Counted from the stretch's first letter, positions 28,422 through 40,790 are shown. The stretch: 64,000 bases of DNA from Sphingomonas turrisvirgatae (GCF_001721295.1 NZ_MDDS01000057.1:124001-188000), one strand, 5' to 3'. Notes: generated from the letters alone by a model not told the origin. A program made the numbers and translations.

Positions 28422-31400
28422 ATGAAAATCAGCCGCCTATTGACGGCGACCGCGCTTGCGAGCGCGACGTTCGTCCTCCCTCAAGCTGCGCACGCTCAGG
28501 ACGCAGTGCCGCCCACGACGCAAGCTGAAACCGAAACGGCTGAAACCATCGTCGTCACCGGTTCGCGTATCCGCCGGCCGAACGTCGAATCGAATGTTCC
28601 GGTCACCTCGATCTCGTCCGAAGACGTGTTCGCGCAGGGTCAGACGAACATCGGCGACACGCTGAACGACCTGCCTCAGCTGCGCAGCACCTTCGCGCAG
28701 CAGAACCCGGGCGCGGGCGTCGGCATCACCGGCCTCAACCTGCTCGATCTTCGCGGCCTCGGCACCGTGCGCACCCTGGTGCTCGTCAACGGCCGTCGTC
28801 ACGTCGCGGCTGACATCCTGAACAACGCGTCGTCGGTCGACGTTTCGACGATTCCGAACGACCTGCTCGAGCGTGTTGAAGTCGTCACCGGCGGCAACTC
28901 GGCCGTTTACGGCTCGGACGCGATCGCAGGCGTGGTCAACTTCATCCTGAAGCGCGACTTCGACGGCGTTCAGCTGCGCGGTTCGGCGGCGACCTCGGAA
29001 GCCGGCTTCGGCGGCAACCAGTATCTGTCGGGCATGGTCGGCAAGAACTTCGCCGACGGCCGTGGCAACATCACGGCGCATGTCGAATACGCCAACGCAG
29101 AGCGCGTCTATGCTTCGGACGTGCCGTGGTTCCGTCGCGTCGATGGTTTCGCGACCACCGATACCGATCCGGGCGGCCTTCCCCAGGCAAGCGACGGCGT
29201 GCCGGATGCTCAGTTCCTGCGCGATGTCCGCAGCAACAGCAGCTACACCGGCATCCTGTTCGTTCCGCAGCAGGCAAGCAATGCGCGGTGCGGCACCGGA
29301 ACGCTGGCGACTGCCGGTGGCCCGAACACGCTCGGCACGCCGTTCTCGTGCGGCTACATCTTCGGCGCTGACGGGTCGCTGGCACCCGTGACCACGACGC
29401 GCGTCGGCACCGGCCCGCTCGGCACGCCGATCGGCGGCAACCTGTACACCGGCCGTGAGGGCTCGAACCTCTCGATCCTGCCCTCGAACCAGCGCATCAA
29501 CGCCAACCTGCTCGCTCGTTTCGAGTTCAGCCCGGCGTTCGAAGCGTTCGTCGAAGCCAAGTATGTGCGGACCAAGTCGGTCGGCAACCAGCTTGGGCCG
29601 ACGTTCCTCAACAACACGACCGGCTCGCTCGGCAACGACGCGCGCATCAACCCGCGCCTCGACAACCCGTTCCTGAACCCGGCTGCTCGTGCGACGATCG
29701 CTGCTGCTTACACCGCTGCGAACTGCGGGTACGCGCTTGGCACGGCCGTTACCGCCGCCACCTGTCAGGTCGGCGACGCTGCGGCTCAGGCGACTCGCGC
29801 TGCTGCAATCGCTGACGGCAGCTATCGCTTCCTGTTCGGTCGCACCCTGACCGACGCGGGCGATCGCGACGAGTATTTCACGCGTGAAACCTACCGCATC
29901 GTCGGTGGTCTGCGTGGCTCGTTCAACGACGACTGGAACTACGAAATCTCGGGTAACTACGGTCGCTTCGAAGAGACCGCCGACATGCGTGGCTTCGTTG
30001 ATCGCCAGCGCTTCCTGCTGTCGCTCGACGCAGGTCGCAACCCGGTCACGAACGCGATCCAGTGCCGCGCGCAGTTCGCGGCTGCCTCGGCAGTCGGCGC
30101 ACCTGGCCTGGGCGGCGATGCAGCAAGCCCTGCAAAGCTCGCTTCGGACATCGCGGCTTGCGTGCCGTACAACCCGTTCGGTGCCGCCGACAACCGCGCT
30201 GCGGTCGACTATTTCCGTGCCAACATCGTCAACAAGGCGTGGATTGAGCAGGTCGGTGTCCAGGCATTCGTTTCGGGTGACCTGAGCCAGCTGTTCGAAC
30301 TGCCCGGCGGCCCGATCCGCTTCGTGCTCGGCGGCGAGTATCGTCGTGAGAAGGTGTTCAACGACAGCGATTCCGATGCCGATACCGGCCTGACGAACTC
30401 GGTGTTCCTGGGCGACTTCGATCCTGATCCCACCACGGTGAAGGAAGCGTTCGGCGAAATCGAAGTGCCGCTCGTGAAGGATGTGTTCCTGCTTCAGAGC
30501 CTGACGCTGAGCGCGGCAGGTCGCGTGTCGGAATACAACAACTCGACCGGTACGACCTACGCGTACAACTTCGGTGGGCAGTGGGCGCCGTTCAACGGCA
30601 TTCGCTTCCGTGCGAACTATGGTCGCGCGGTGCGCGCTCCGAACATCACGGAAACGGGTTCGCCTTCGGTCGAGAACTTCGCGAACTCGTTCAACGACCC
30701 GTGCCGTCCTGACCTGATCGGCACCAACGCGATCCGCAACACCAACTGCACCACGCAGTTGACTGCGGCCCAGCGTGCGAACCTTCAGACGGGTGGCTAC
30801 TCGCTCGGGATCATCTCGGGCAGCAACCCCAACCTGACCGCGGAGAAGTCGGACTCCTACACCTATGGTGTGGTGTTCGAACCCAGCTTCCTGCGCGGCT
30901 TCTCGCTCAGCGCCGATTACTACAACATCACGGTCAACGATGTGATCGTGTCGTTGGCGGCGCAGACGATCGTGAACTCCTGCTATGACTCGCCGGGCCT
31001 CTCCAGCCCGGTGTGCGGGCTCTTCTCGCGTCAGGGCGTTGCCGGTGGTGCAGGTACGCGCGGCGAACTGGACGGTCAGATCGTCAACTACAGCCTCGTC
31101 TCGGGTCCGCAGAACTTCGCACGCCGCAAGCGTCGTGGTCTGGACGTCGAGGCGGCGTATCGTGGCAATCTGAACGAGAACCTGTCGCTCAGCACTCGCC
31201 TGATCTACACGCACACGTTCCAGAACAGCAACTTCGAGAACCCGACGTTTGCCAACCTGGAAAACTTCCTGGTGCGTGAACTGGGCGATCCGCAGGACGA
31301 GGCTCGCTTCGACCTTGACCTGACCTATGACCGTTTCACCTTCGGTTATCAGGCGCAGATCATCGGCTCGATGCTGACCACCACGTACGAGAACCTGTTC

Positions 31401-31676
31401 CCGAACAATGCGGGTATCCCGGGCCAGACCGGCCTGCCGCTGAACTCGGACGCGTTCGACATCCTCGAGTACCCGCGCACGATCTACCACGACGTTCGCA
31501 TCAACTATCGCGTGGGCGATAAGCGTTCGACGGGTCGTGAGTTCAACCTGTATCTCGGCGTCGACAACGTGACGGGCGTCAATCCGCCGCTCGGCACGAC
31601 GGCAACGGGCGCAGGTTCGTCGATCTATCAGTTCCGTGGCCGCTACATGTACGCAGGCTTCCGCGCGAACTTCTGA
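28422..31676 (+). CDS. TonB-dependent outer-membrane receptor
   Basis: A 1084-residue receptor. It has a signal peptide (cleavage after AAHAQ), a TonB-box-like segment (ETIVVTGSRI), the plug domain (about residues 55-175, with LVLVNGRRHVAAD and AVYGSDAIAGVVNFILKRDF) and a long beta-barrel ending in the terminal Phe of MYAGFRANF. Such receptors import scarce substrates across the outer membrane with energy from TonB; the plug is of the type common in sphingomonad receptors for plant- or polymer-derived compounds, but the ligand is unknown. Two long loops contain cysteine pairs. A strong terminator follows, so it is a single-gene unit. Confidence 0.95.
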   Translation: MKISRLLTATALASATFVLPQAAHAQDAVPPTTQAETETAETIVVTGSRIRRPNVESNVPVTSISSEDVFAQGQTNIGDTLNDLPQLRSTFAQQNPGAGVGITGLNLLDLRGLGTVRTLVLVNGRRHVAADILNNASSVDVSTIPNDLLERVEVVTGGNSAVYGSDAIAGVVNFILKRDFDGVQLRGSAATSEAGFGGNQYLSGMVGKNFADGRGNITAHVEYANAERVYASDVPWFRRVDGFATTDTDPGGLPQASDGVPDAQFLRDVRSNSSYTGILFVPQQASNARCGTGTLATAGGPNTLGTPFSCGYIFGADGSLAPVTTTRVGTGPLGTPIGGNLYTGREGSNLSILPSNQRINANLLARFEFSPAFEAFVEAKYVRTKSVGNQLGPTFLNNTTGSLGNDARINPRLDNPFLNPAARATIAAAYTAANCGYALGTAVTAATCQVGDAAAQATRAAAIADGSYRFLFGRTLTDAGDRDEYFTRETYRIVGGLRGSFNDDWNYEISGNYGRFEETADMRGFVDRQRFLLSLDAGRNPVTNAIQCRAQFAAASAVGAPGLGGDAASPAKLASDIAACVPYNPFGAADNRAAVDYFRANIVNKAWIEQVGVQAFVSGDLSQLFELPGGPIRFVLGGEYRREKVFNDSDSDADTGLTNSVFLGDFDPDPTTVKEAFGEIEVPLVKDVFLLQSLTLSAAGRVSEYNNSTGTTYAYNFGGQWAPFNGIRFRANYGRAVRAPNITETGSPSVENFANSFNDPCRPDLIGTNAIRNTNCTTQLTAAQRANLQTGGYSLGIISGSNPNLTAEKSDSYTYGVVFEPSFLRGFSLSADYYNITVNDVIVSLAAQTIVNSCYDSPGLSSPVCGLFSRQGVAGGAGTRGELDGQIVNYSLVSGPQNFARRKRRGLDVEAAYRGNLNENLSLSTRLIYTHTFQNSNFENPTFANLENFLVRELGDPQDEARFDLDLTYDRFTFGYQAQIIGSMLTTTYENLFPNNAGIPGQTGLPLNSDAFDILEYPRTIYHDVRINYRVGDKRSTGREFNLYLGVDNVTGVNPPLGTTATGAGSSIYQFRGRYMYAGFRANF

Positions 31677-31697
31677 TCCTTCGGATCACAGCGAATT

Positions 31698-31729
31698 AAG
31701 GGCGGGGGGAAACCTCCGCCCTTTTTTTT
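31698..31729 (+). terminator. Rho-independent terminator after the TonB receptor
   Basis: An 11-bp stem with one G-T pair (31698-31708 with 31713-31723), a GAAA loop and a run of eight T. This is among the strongest terminators in the window. Confidence 0.95.
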
Positions 31730-31818
31730 GTCAGAGCGGCCGGTCAGGCCGCCGGGCAGCAGGCACAAAAAAGGGCAGACAACCTGCCGGCCGCCTGCCC
31801 CCTTCAAAGCGTTTTGCG

Positions 31819-32244
31819 CTACCGCCGCGCGGTCTTCACCCGCTCATACGGCACGAAATCGTCCAGCACGACAAAGCCGCTCCAGCTGCGCGTGCCGCGG
31901 TCGACCAGGTCCACCTTGTCGACGTTGCACAGCTGCGATCCGTACAGCTTCGTCACCAGGATATCGTCATCGTCCAGCGAAGTCGCGCCCGTCCGCGGGC
32001 GATTGACGTAAAGCTTGGAGCCGGAGCGATAGACAATCGCAGTCTTGTCGATCACCGTGCTGTTCTGGATGTTGCTGCTCGACAGGCAGCGAACCGGCTT
32101 TCCGGCCACCCGGCCTTCCAGCATCTTGGCAAGCTCGGCCTCGCCCTTGGCATAGGGCTTGTCGCCTGCGCCCTTGTCGCCGGCCAGGGCCGCGCCGGGC
32201 AGCGCAACTAGTGCGAGCGACGCTGCGGTAAGCAATGCACGCAT
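31819..32244 (-). CDS. small exported protein, unknown function
   Basis: A 141-residue product with a signal peptide (MRALLTAASLALVALPG, cleavage after ALAG). The mature part begins with a Lys/Gly-rich segment, then has CLSSSNIQ and LYGSQLCN, two cysteines that could bond, around a region IVYRSGSKLYVNRP. I know similar small exported proteins from sphingomonads but no assigned function. The ATG at 32244 has a GGAGG Shine-Dalgarno. It is convergent with the TonB receptor gene. Confidence 0.72.
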   Translation of the reverse strand: MRALLTAASLALVALPGAALAGDKGAGDKPYAKGEAELAKMLEGRVAGKPVRCLSSSNIQNSTVIDKTAIVYRSGSKLYVNRPRTGATSLDDDDILVTKLYGSQLCNVDKVDLVDRGTRSWSGFVVLDDFVPYERVKTARR

Positions 32245-32329
32245 GGGAACCTCCACGTTCGATTATCGTGAAGATGGTGCGCCCGCCGCCCTTTCGCAAT
32301 GCTGAACCACGCCCGGACGATCCGTCGGA

Positions 32330-33364
32330 TCAACGCCAAATCCGGTCGAACCGCGCCCCCAGCCCCGTGAGCAGCTCATATTGCGACAGGCCGCTCAGCG
32401 CCGCGGTTTGCGGCAAGGCATAGTCGATCGACACCCAGTCGCCCTCCGCCAGGTCAGGCGCGGCGCTCACGTCGATCGCCACCAAGTCCATAGACACCCG
32501 CCCGATCACCGGCAGCGCCAGATCGCCGGCTCGCGCCATGCCACGCCCGGAAAAGCAGCGCAGATAGCCGTCGGCATAGCCCAGATTGATGATCGCCACC
32601 TCGGTCGGCACGCTCGCGGTCCAGGTCGCGTTATAGCCCACCGCCTGTCCCGCCGGCACCAGCCGCCGTTGCAGCAACTGGGCTTGCGGCGTCACGACCT
32701 GACGGATGCGCCCGGCAAAGGCCTGCGCCTGCACCCCGCCATACAGGGCGATGCCGGGGCGCGTCAGGTCGAACGCATAATCCGCCCCCAGCGGGATCCC
32801 GGCCGAGTTGGCGAGGCTCATCCGCCGCGCCCCGCCTTGCCCCGCCAGCGCCGCGAACCGCGCGCGCTGCGCGGCATTGGCCGGCACATCCTCGTCCGCG
32901 CTGGCCAGATGGCTCATCAGCGTATCGACGTTCAGCCCGTCGATCAGCCCGCTCGCCACATCCTCCGGCGTCACGCCCAGCCGGTTCATGCCGGTATCGA
33001 CCATCACGTCGCACGGGCCGCCGCCCGCCTCGCGCCAGCGCCGCACCTGCTGCACCGTGTTCAGCACCGGCCGCGCGAACCCCGCCGACAACGCGAACGG
33101 CAGGTCCTCTTCGCGCACGCCGTGCAGCACCGATACGCTGACGCCCAGCTCGCTCAGCGCCGCGGCCTCGCCCCACGTCGCGACGAAGAAGTCGCGGCAC
33201 CCAGCCGCAGCCAGCCTTGCCGCCACGTCCCGCGCGCCCAGGCCATAGCCGTTCGCCTTGACCGCCGCGCCGCACGCGGCGGCGCCGCTCATCGCATCGA
33301 GCGTGCGCCAGTTCGCGACGAGCGCGTCGCCATCCAGAGCCAGGCGGAGCGGAGCGGAGATCAT
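32330..33364 (-). CDS. alr: alanine racemase
   Basis: A 344-residue PLP enzyme that interconverts L- and D-alanine for peptidoglycan synthesis. The PLP lysine is K36 in AAVKANGYGLG; the second-domain catalytic tyrosine lies in AVGYNATW (about residue 242), followed by GRVSMDLVAIDVS. The protein is slightly shorter than average but has both the TIM barrel and the C-terminal beta domain. It lies 35 bases upstream of the transporter gene end on the same strand. Confidence 0.95.
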   Translation of the reverse strand: MISAPLRLALDGDALVANWRTLDAMSGAAACGAAVKANGYGLGARDVAARLAAAGCRDFFVATWGEAAALSELGVSVSVLHGVREEDLPFALSAGFARPVLNTVQQVRRWREAGGGPCDVMVDTGMNRLGVTPEDVASGLIDGLNVDTLMSHLASADEDVPANAAQRARFAALAGQGGARRMSLANSAGIPLGADYAFDLTRPGIALYGGVQAQAFAGRIRQVVTPQAQLLQRRLVPAGQAVGYNATWTASVPTEVAIINLGYADGYLRCFSGRGMARAGDLALPVIGRVSMDLVAIDVSAAPDLAEGDWVSIDYALPQTAALSGLSQYELLTGLGARFDRIWR

Positions 33365-33399
33365 CGCGCCCGGTTAGGCGCTATCCCCCGCGCCCGCAA

Positions 33400-35001
33400 T
33401 CATGCGTCCTGCCTCAGGTCGCTTTCCTTGAGGAAGAACAGGGTGACGACCAGCGCCATCGCCACCACGCCCCAGGTGTACCACAGCCCCGCATAGGGGT
33501 CGCCGCTGGTCGCCACCATATACTGGCTGATCAGCGGCAGGAATCCGCCGAAATAGCCAGTGCCGATATGATAGGGGATCGACATCGAGCTATAGCGGAT
33601 GCGCGCCGGAAACAATTCGGTCAGCAGCGCTGCCACCGGTCCGAACGTCGCGCCCGACAGCGCCGCCAGTGCAACGATCGCGATCAGGATCAGCACGATG
33701 TTGTCGATCGTCGGTACTACCTTGTCGAGCTTGTAGCCCGCATCCGACAGCGCGCGGTCGATATCCGCCGGCATGTTCGATACCACCGGCATGCCGCCCA
33801 CCGAAACCGACGCCGATGGCGTCACGACGGTGGTATAGGGGATGCCCTTCTTGGACAGGTAATCGATCAGCTGGCCGCAGCTTTCGGCCTGCTGCTTGGC
33901 CGCAGGGTCATAACTGCACGCCGGACCCGACACGACCACCGGCGCCTTGCGCGCGGCTTGCGCCAGATCCGGATTGGCGGCGAAGCCCATCGCCCAGAAC
34001 AGCGGGAACAGCATCAGCAGGGTGAAGGCATAGCCGAGAACCACCGGCTTCTTGCGCCCGATGCGGTCGGACAGTTTGCCGAACAGCGTGAACCAGAAGA
34101 TGCCCGCCAACGCGCCGCCGGCGGCAAGCAGCTGCGCCGCCACCGGTTCCACCCGCATTGTCCCCTGCAGGAACGACAGGACTGAAAAGGTCGCGGTGTA
34201 CCAGATCACCGTCAATCCGGCGGCGATCCCGAACAGCGCGACGAACAGCCGGCGTGCATTGCCGGGATAGGTGAATGTCTCCTTCAGCGGGTTGCGCGCC
34301 AGTTCACCCGCGGCCTTCATCGCCTTGAACACCGGGCTTTCCGACAGTTTGACGCGCATCCACAAAGAGATGGCGAGCAGCGCGATCGAGAACAGGAACG
34401 GCAGGCGCCAGCCCCATTCGTCCCAGGCATCGGCAGGCACGGCAAAGCGGCAGATCAGCACCACCGCCAGGCTCAGGATGAATCCGGCCGATACCGATGC
34501 CTGGATGAAGCTGGTGTGATAGCCGGCCTGCCCCTTGGGCGCATGTTCGGCGACATAGATCGCCGCCCCGCCATATTCGCCGCCCAGCGCCAGGCCTTGA
34601 AGGATGCGCAGCCCGATCACGATGATCGGGGCGGCGGCGCCGATCGAGGCATAGGATGGCACGAAACCCACCCCGGCCGTGGCCACGCCCATCAGCGTGA
34701 TGGTGACCAGGAACGTGTATTTGCGCCCAAGCTTGTCGCCGAGATAGCCGAACAGGACCGCGCCCAGCGGGCGAAAGCCGAAGCCGACCGCAAAGCCGGC
34801 CCAGGCGTAAAGCGTCTCCATCACCGGGTTGCCGGTCGCGAAGAAGGTGCGCCCGATGATCCCCGACGCCGCGAGCGTGCCATAGATGAAAAAGTCGTAC
34901 CATTCGAAGATGGTACCCAGCGACGAAGCGGTCACCACTTGCCGCATCTCGTGCCTGGTCGGCTCGCGCACCGCGCCCGTCTCGTCCGCTAAGCCTGCCA
35001 C
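33400..35001 (-). CDS. MFS transporter, metabolite:H+ symporter (MHS) type
   Basis: A 533-residue permease with 12 predicted helices. The N-terminus ASSLGTIFEWYDFFIYG and the loop GYLGDKLGRKYTF are signatures of the MHS branch (proline/betaine, citrate, shikimate and related organic-acid symporters). An unusual hydrophilic stretch of about 80 residues, with two cysteines (PACSYDPAA and ESCGQLI), interrupts the C-terminal half between helices 9 and 10 or so. I chose the GTG at 35001, as the longer frame runs through a repeat element. The solute is unknown. alr follows downstream on the opposite side of the stop codon, same strand. Confidence 0.88.
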   Translation of the reverse strand: MAGLADETGAVREPTRHEMRQVVTASSLGTIFEWYDFFIYGTLAASGIIGRTFFATGNPVMETLYAWAGFAVGFGFRPLGAVLFGYLGDKLGRKYTFLVTITLMGVATAGVGFVPSYASIGAAAPIIVIGLRILQGLALGGEYGGAAIYVAEHAPKGQAGYHTSFIQASVSAGFILSLAVVLICRFAVPADAWDEWGWRLPFLFSIALLAISLWMRVKLSESPVFKAMKAAGELARNPLKETFTYPGNARRLFVALFGIAAGLTVIWYTATFSVLSFLQGTMRVEPVAAQLLAAGGALAGIFWFTLFGKLSDRIGRKKPVVLGYAFTLLMLFPLFWAMGFAANPDLAQAARKAPVVVSGPACSYDPAAKQQAESCGQLIDYLSKKGIPYTTVVTPSASVSVGGMPVVSNMPADIDRALSDAGYKLDKVVPTIDNIVLILIAIVALAALSGATFGPVAALLTELFPARIRYSSMSIPYHIGTGYFGGFLPLISQYMVATSGDPYAGLWYTWGVVAMALVVTLFFLKESDLRQDA

Positions 35002-35076
35002 CCAGAATCCCCCAACCCCGTCGGGAAGAAGGTGTAGCGGCAATCCTGCGACCGGCAATAGGCCGATCACGCCCTT

Positions 35077-35144
35077 CCCCCCCTCCCTCTCCCACCGGGA
35101 GAGGGGAGGGAGGCGCGAAGCGCCGGAAGGGTGAGGGCGATTGG
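35077..35144. repeat. intergenic repeat, family A copy 2
   Basis: Same layout as at 19953: CCTCTCCC/GGGAGAGG, then GGCGC-gaa-GCGCC, then GGAAGGGTGAGGGCGAT. The second stem differs in sequence from copy 1 but pairs again. It lies between the divergent transporter and FAD oxidoreductase genes. Confidence 0.8.
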
Positions 35145-35176
35145 AAAACGGCAGGTTTGCGACTAGATCGCGCGCC

Positions 35177-36817
35177 ATGCTCCGCCTCTCCGGCCTCAAC
35201 CTTCCGCTCGACCATCCTGCCGACGCGATTGCCCCCGCGATCTGCCGCCGGCTCGGGATCGAACCGCACGACCTCATCGGCTACACGCTCTATCGTCGTG
35301 GCAACGATGCGCGCCGCCGCAACGCGATCCAGCTGGTCTATACCTTCGATGTCGAGGTGCGGGACGAGGCCGCCGTCCGGGACCGGTTCGCCGGCGACAA
35401 GGACGTGCGCCCGACCCCGGACATGACCTACCGCCCCCCGTTCGCGGCGCCGCCGGCGTTCGCCGGCAAACGCCCGGTCGTGATCGGCGCGGGCCCGTGC
35501 GGGCTGTTTGCCGGCCTGATCCTCGCCCAGATGGGCTTTCGCCCGATCATCCTCGATCGCGGCAAGGTGGTGCGACAGCGCACGAAGGACACCTGGGGCT
35601 TGTGGCGACGCGCCGAGCTGAACCCGGACAGCAACGTCCAGTTCGGCGAAGGCGGCGCGGGCACCTTTTCCGATGGCAAGCTCTATTGCCGGGTCAAGGA
35701 TCCGCGCTTCCTCGGCCGCAAGGTGCTGGAGGAGTTCGTGAAGGCCGGCGCGCCCGACGACATCCTGTGGGAAGCGCATCCGCATATCGGCACCTTCCGC
35801 CTCGTCACAATGGTCGAAAGCCTGCGCGCGACGATCGAGGAACTGGGCGGGGAATATCGTTGGCAGACGCGCGTCGACGATGTCGAACTCGACTCCGATC
35901 GTAATGTTCGCGGACTGCACCTTCACGACCTCGCGACCGGCACCGACAGCTTCCTTGAAACCGATCACGTCGTTCTCGCGGTCGGCCACAGTGCCCGCCC
36001 AACGTTCGAGATGCTGCACGCGCGGGGCGTCTACATGGAGGCCAAGCCCTTCTCGATCGGCGTTCGCATCGAACATCCGCAGGGATGGATCGACCAGGCG
36101 CGCTTCGGCAATTGCGCGAAGCATCCCGATCTCGGCGCGGCGGCGTACAGCCTTGCGCATCATTGCTCGAACGGGCGCACCGTCTACAGCTTCTGCATGT
36201 GCCCCGGCGGCCGGGTGGTGGCGGCAACCAGCGAGGAGGGCCGCGTCGTCACCAACGGCATGAGCCAATATTCGCGCGCCGAGTTCAACGCCAATTCCGG
36301 CCTCGTCGTCGCGATCGACCCGGCGCGCGACTATCCCGGCGGGCCGCTCGCGGGCATCGCCTTCCAGCGGCAGTGGGAAGATGCCGCCTTCGTCGCCGGC
36401 GGCTCGAACTATCACGCCCCGGGCCAACGCGTCGGCGACCTGCTCGCCGGTCGCGCCTCGACCGCGATCGGCGAAGTCATCCCCAGCTACAAGCCAGGCG
36501 TCACGCCCACCGATCTTTCCCGCTGCCTGCCCGGCTTCGTGATCGAGGCGTTTCGTGAGGCATTGCCCGTCTTCGGCCGCAAAATCGCGAGATACGATCA
36601 TCCCGATGCGATGATGACCGGGGTCGAGACTCGCACCTCCTCCCCCGTCCGCATCACGCGCGGCAAGGATTTCCAGAGCCTCGACACGCCCGGCCTCTTC
36701 CCGGCGGGCGAAGGCGCAGGCTATGCCGGCGGCATCCTCTCCGCCGCGATCGACGGGATCGAGGCGGCGGAGGCCGTGGCGGCGCGGATCCTGTCGGCGC
36801 CTGTGCCTAGAAGCTGA
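35177..36817 (+). CDS. FAD-dependent oxidoreductase, COG2509-type
   Basis: A 546-residue flavoprotein. The dinucleotide-binding motif VVIGAGPCGLFAG lies near residue 100, after an N-terminal domain of about 90 residues; RGKVVRQRTKDTWGLW and FGEGGAGTFSDGKLYCRVK follow, and the C-terminal FAD motif is LFPAGEGAGYAGGI. This matches the uncharacterised FAD-dependent dehydrogenases of the COG2509 group, whose substrate is not known. I chose the ATG at 35177 (MLRLSGLNLPLD). Its end overlaps the convergent porin gene by 11 bases. Confidence 0.88.
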   Translation: MLRLSGLNLPLDHPADAIAPAICRRLGIEPHDLIGYTLYRRGNDARRRNAIQLVYTFDVEVRDEAAVRDRFAGDKDVRPTPDMTYRPPFAAPPAFAGKRPVVIGAGPCGLFAGLILAQMGFRPIILDRGKVVRQRTKDTWGLWRRAELNPDSNVQFGEGGAGTFSDGKLYCRVKDPRFLGRKVLEEFVKAGAPDDILWEAHPHIGTFRLVTMVESLRATIEELGGEYRWQTRVDDVELDSDRNVRGLHLHDLATGTDSFLETDHVVLAVGHSARPTFEMLHARGVYMEAKPFSIGVRIEHPQGWIDQARFGNCAKHPDLGAAAYSLAHHCSNGRTVYSFCMCPGGRVVAATSEEGRVVTNGMSQYSRAEFNANSGLVVAIDPARDYPGGPLAGIAFQRQWEDAAFVAGGSNYHAPGQRVGDLLAGRASTAIGEVIPSYKPGVTPTDLSRCLPGFVIEAFREALPVFGRKIARYDHPDAMMTGVETRTSSPVRITRGKDFQSLDTPGLFPAGEGAGYAGGILSAAIDGIEAAEAVAARILSAPVPRS

Positions 36818-37538
36818 GCCCGACTGCGCCGATCACGCGCGCGCCGCTGTTGGAGCGATCGGCAAAGGGCGACAGCGTCACGCCGCGCGCGATATCGGTG
36901 TCGGTATAGCGCACCGCGGCGTAAAGCGGCCCGCGCGCCCATTCGACGCCCAGCGACCAGTCGGTATAGTTGCCAGCCGGCCGCAGCCGCGCCGCCTTCG
37001 CGAAGTCGTCCACCGCGCCGCTCGACCGTCCGACATGCGCCGCCAGCGTCCATGGCATGCCCGGCAGGCTCGCCCGCGCCCGCGCGCGCAGATACAGATT
37101 GTCGCCACCGATCGCGCGCTGGTCGGGCGCGTAATATGCGCCGACACCGACATCCAGCGGCCCGATCAGATAGTTCGCGGTGCCATGGACTTCGGCATAG
37201 TCCAGCTCGCCCGCGCCATCGATGAACGCGCGATACGTGCCGCCCGCCTCGAACTGCCAGCCGCCGCTGCCGATGCGATACCATAGCGACGCCGCAGCCC
37301 CGGCATCCGCCCCGCCATGCCGCGCCGATCCGCGCAGCGCGGTCGCCCGCAGCTCGCCGCCGATCGCACCACTATTGACGGTCAGCGACGCCGCACCGCT
37401 CGCTTCGCCACCGCTCTGGCTCAGCCCTCGCTCGCGCAAGTCGGTGGTCAGCTCGACGCTCGCGTCGGTCTCCACTCCCAGCTGAGCCCAGGCCGGCGTG
37501 GCGGCGATCAGCGTCAGCGCGGCGATCGCCACCCGCAT
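36807..37538 (-). CDS. TorF-family putative outer-membrane porin
   Basis: A 243-residue exported protein: signal peptide MRVAIAALTLIAATPAWAQ, then an all-beta pattern of alternating hydrophobic residues with many glycines, ending in the Phe of GAVGLSF, as in outer-membrane barrels. DASVELTTDLRERGLSQSGG near the start resembles the TorF/gcw_chp family of putative porins. It starts 1 base after the stop codon of the upstream small exported protein gene, so the two form an operon. Confidence 0.8.
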   Translation of the reverse strand: MRVAIAALTLIAATPAWAQLGVETDASVELTTDLRERGLSQSGGEASGAASLTVNSGAIGGELRATALRGSARHGGADAGAAASLWYRIGSGGWQFEAGGTYRAFIDGAGELDYAEVHGTANYLIGPLDVGVGAYYAPDQRAIGGDNLYLRARARASLPGMPWTLAAHVGRSSGAVDDFAKAARLRPAGNYTDWSLGVEWARGPLYAAVRYTDTDIARGVTLSPFADRSNSGARVIGAVGLSF

Positions 37539-37539
37539 C

Positions 37540-37977
37540 TCAGCGCGATCCCACGCTGTCGAGTTCGGCGGTCAGTCGCGTCTTGTCGGCCGCAGCCGCA
37601 GCCGCCAGCCGGCCCGGCGAATCCAGCCGCGTCATCGCATCCGCCGTAATCGCGCGGCGCAGCGTCATGCAGCTTCCCGGACGCGAGCCTTCGAGGGTCT
37701 CGCCGCCCTCGAACGTCTTGTCAAATGCCGCGACCGTGCCCGCTGCGCCGGCTACTTCGCGACGCACGTCCAGCCGCGCAGTCCACACGCAGCGCGCTGC
37801 CGAGGGGCGGTTGGGCGTCCGCGCGCCGATGTCGCGCAGCGTCACCACGGGGTCAGCGAGATAGCGAACGGTCATCGCTTCGCCGCGATGATCGACTTCG
37901 GCCTCATGGACCAGCCCTTCGCCCGCTACAGCACCCGCCATGATCAGGCCCAACCCGGCCGCAAACACCGTGAACAT
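37540..37977 (-). CDS. small exported protein, unknown function
   Basis: A 145-residue product with a signal peptide (MFTVFAAGLGLIMAGAVAG). The mature part has RYLADPVVTLRDIGARTPN and two cysteines (RCVWTARLDV and GSCMTLR) that could pair. No family recognised. The ATG at 37977 is preceded by GGAGAGGAGG, a very good Shine-Dalgarno, and the stop codon lies 1 base before the porin start, so it is probably translated together with the porin. Confidence 0.72.
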   Translation of the reverse strand: MFTVFAAGLGLIMAGAVAGEGLVHEAEVDHRGEAMTVRYLADPVVTLRDIGARTPNRPSAARCVWTARLDVRREVAGAAGTVAAFDKTFEGGETLEGSRPGSCMTLRRAITADAMTRLDSPGRLAAAAAADKTRLTAELDSVGSR

Positions 37978-38083
37978 TCGTCCTCCTCTCCAAACGCCGG
38001 CCCAAGGTCCAGCAGATGCCGGGGAGATCGGGGAATGCGGCAGCGATGTCCAGAACGGCCCATCGCGCGCCAGTCTCGCTTCG

Positions 38084-40699
<2,616 letters not shown>

Positions 40700-40708
40700 C
40701 TTGATCCT

Positions 40709-40786
40709 CGTCATCCCGACGACAGCCGGGATCTCGTGCCGCAATCGCACGCTCTGAAACTGCAAGACCCGGCGTTCGCCGGGGCT
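40709..40786. repeat. palindromic intergenic repeat between the two metH genes
   Basis: Begins CGTCATCCCGACGACAGCCG and ends GACCCGGCGTTCGCCGGGGC, each a hairpin (ATCCCG/CGGGAT; CCGGCG/CGCCGG), about 30 bases apart. It shares the CATCCC and GGGAT blocks with the element at 45874. Confidence 0.7.
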
Positions 40787-40790
40787 AGGG

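Noticed and set aside
28437..31490. A 1017-codon open frame antisense to the TonB receptor
   Set aside because: Same reason: codon-position bias of the real gene keeps the opposite frame open; no signal, motif or ribosome site.
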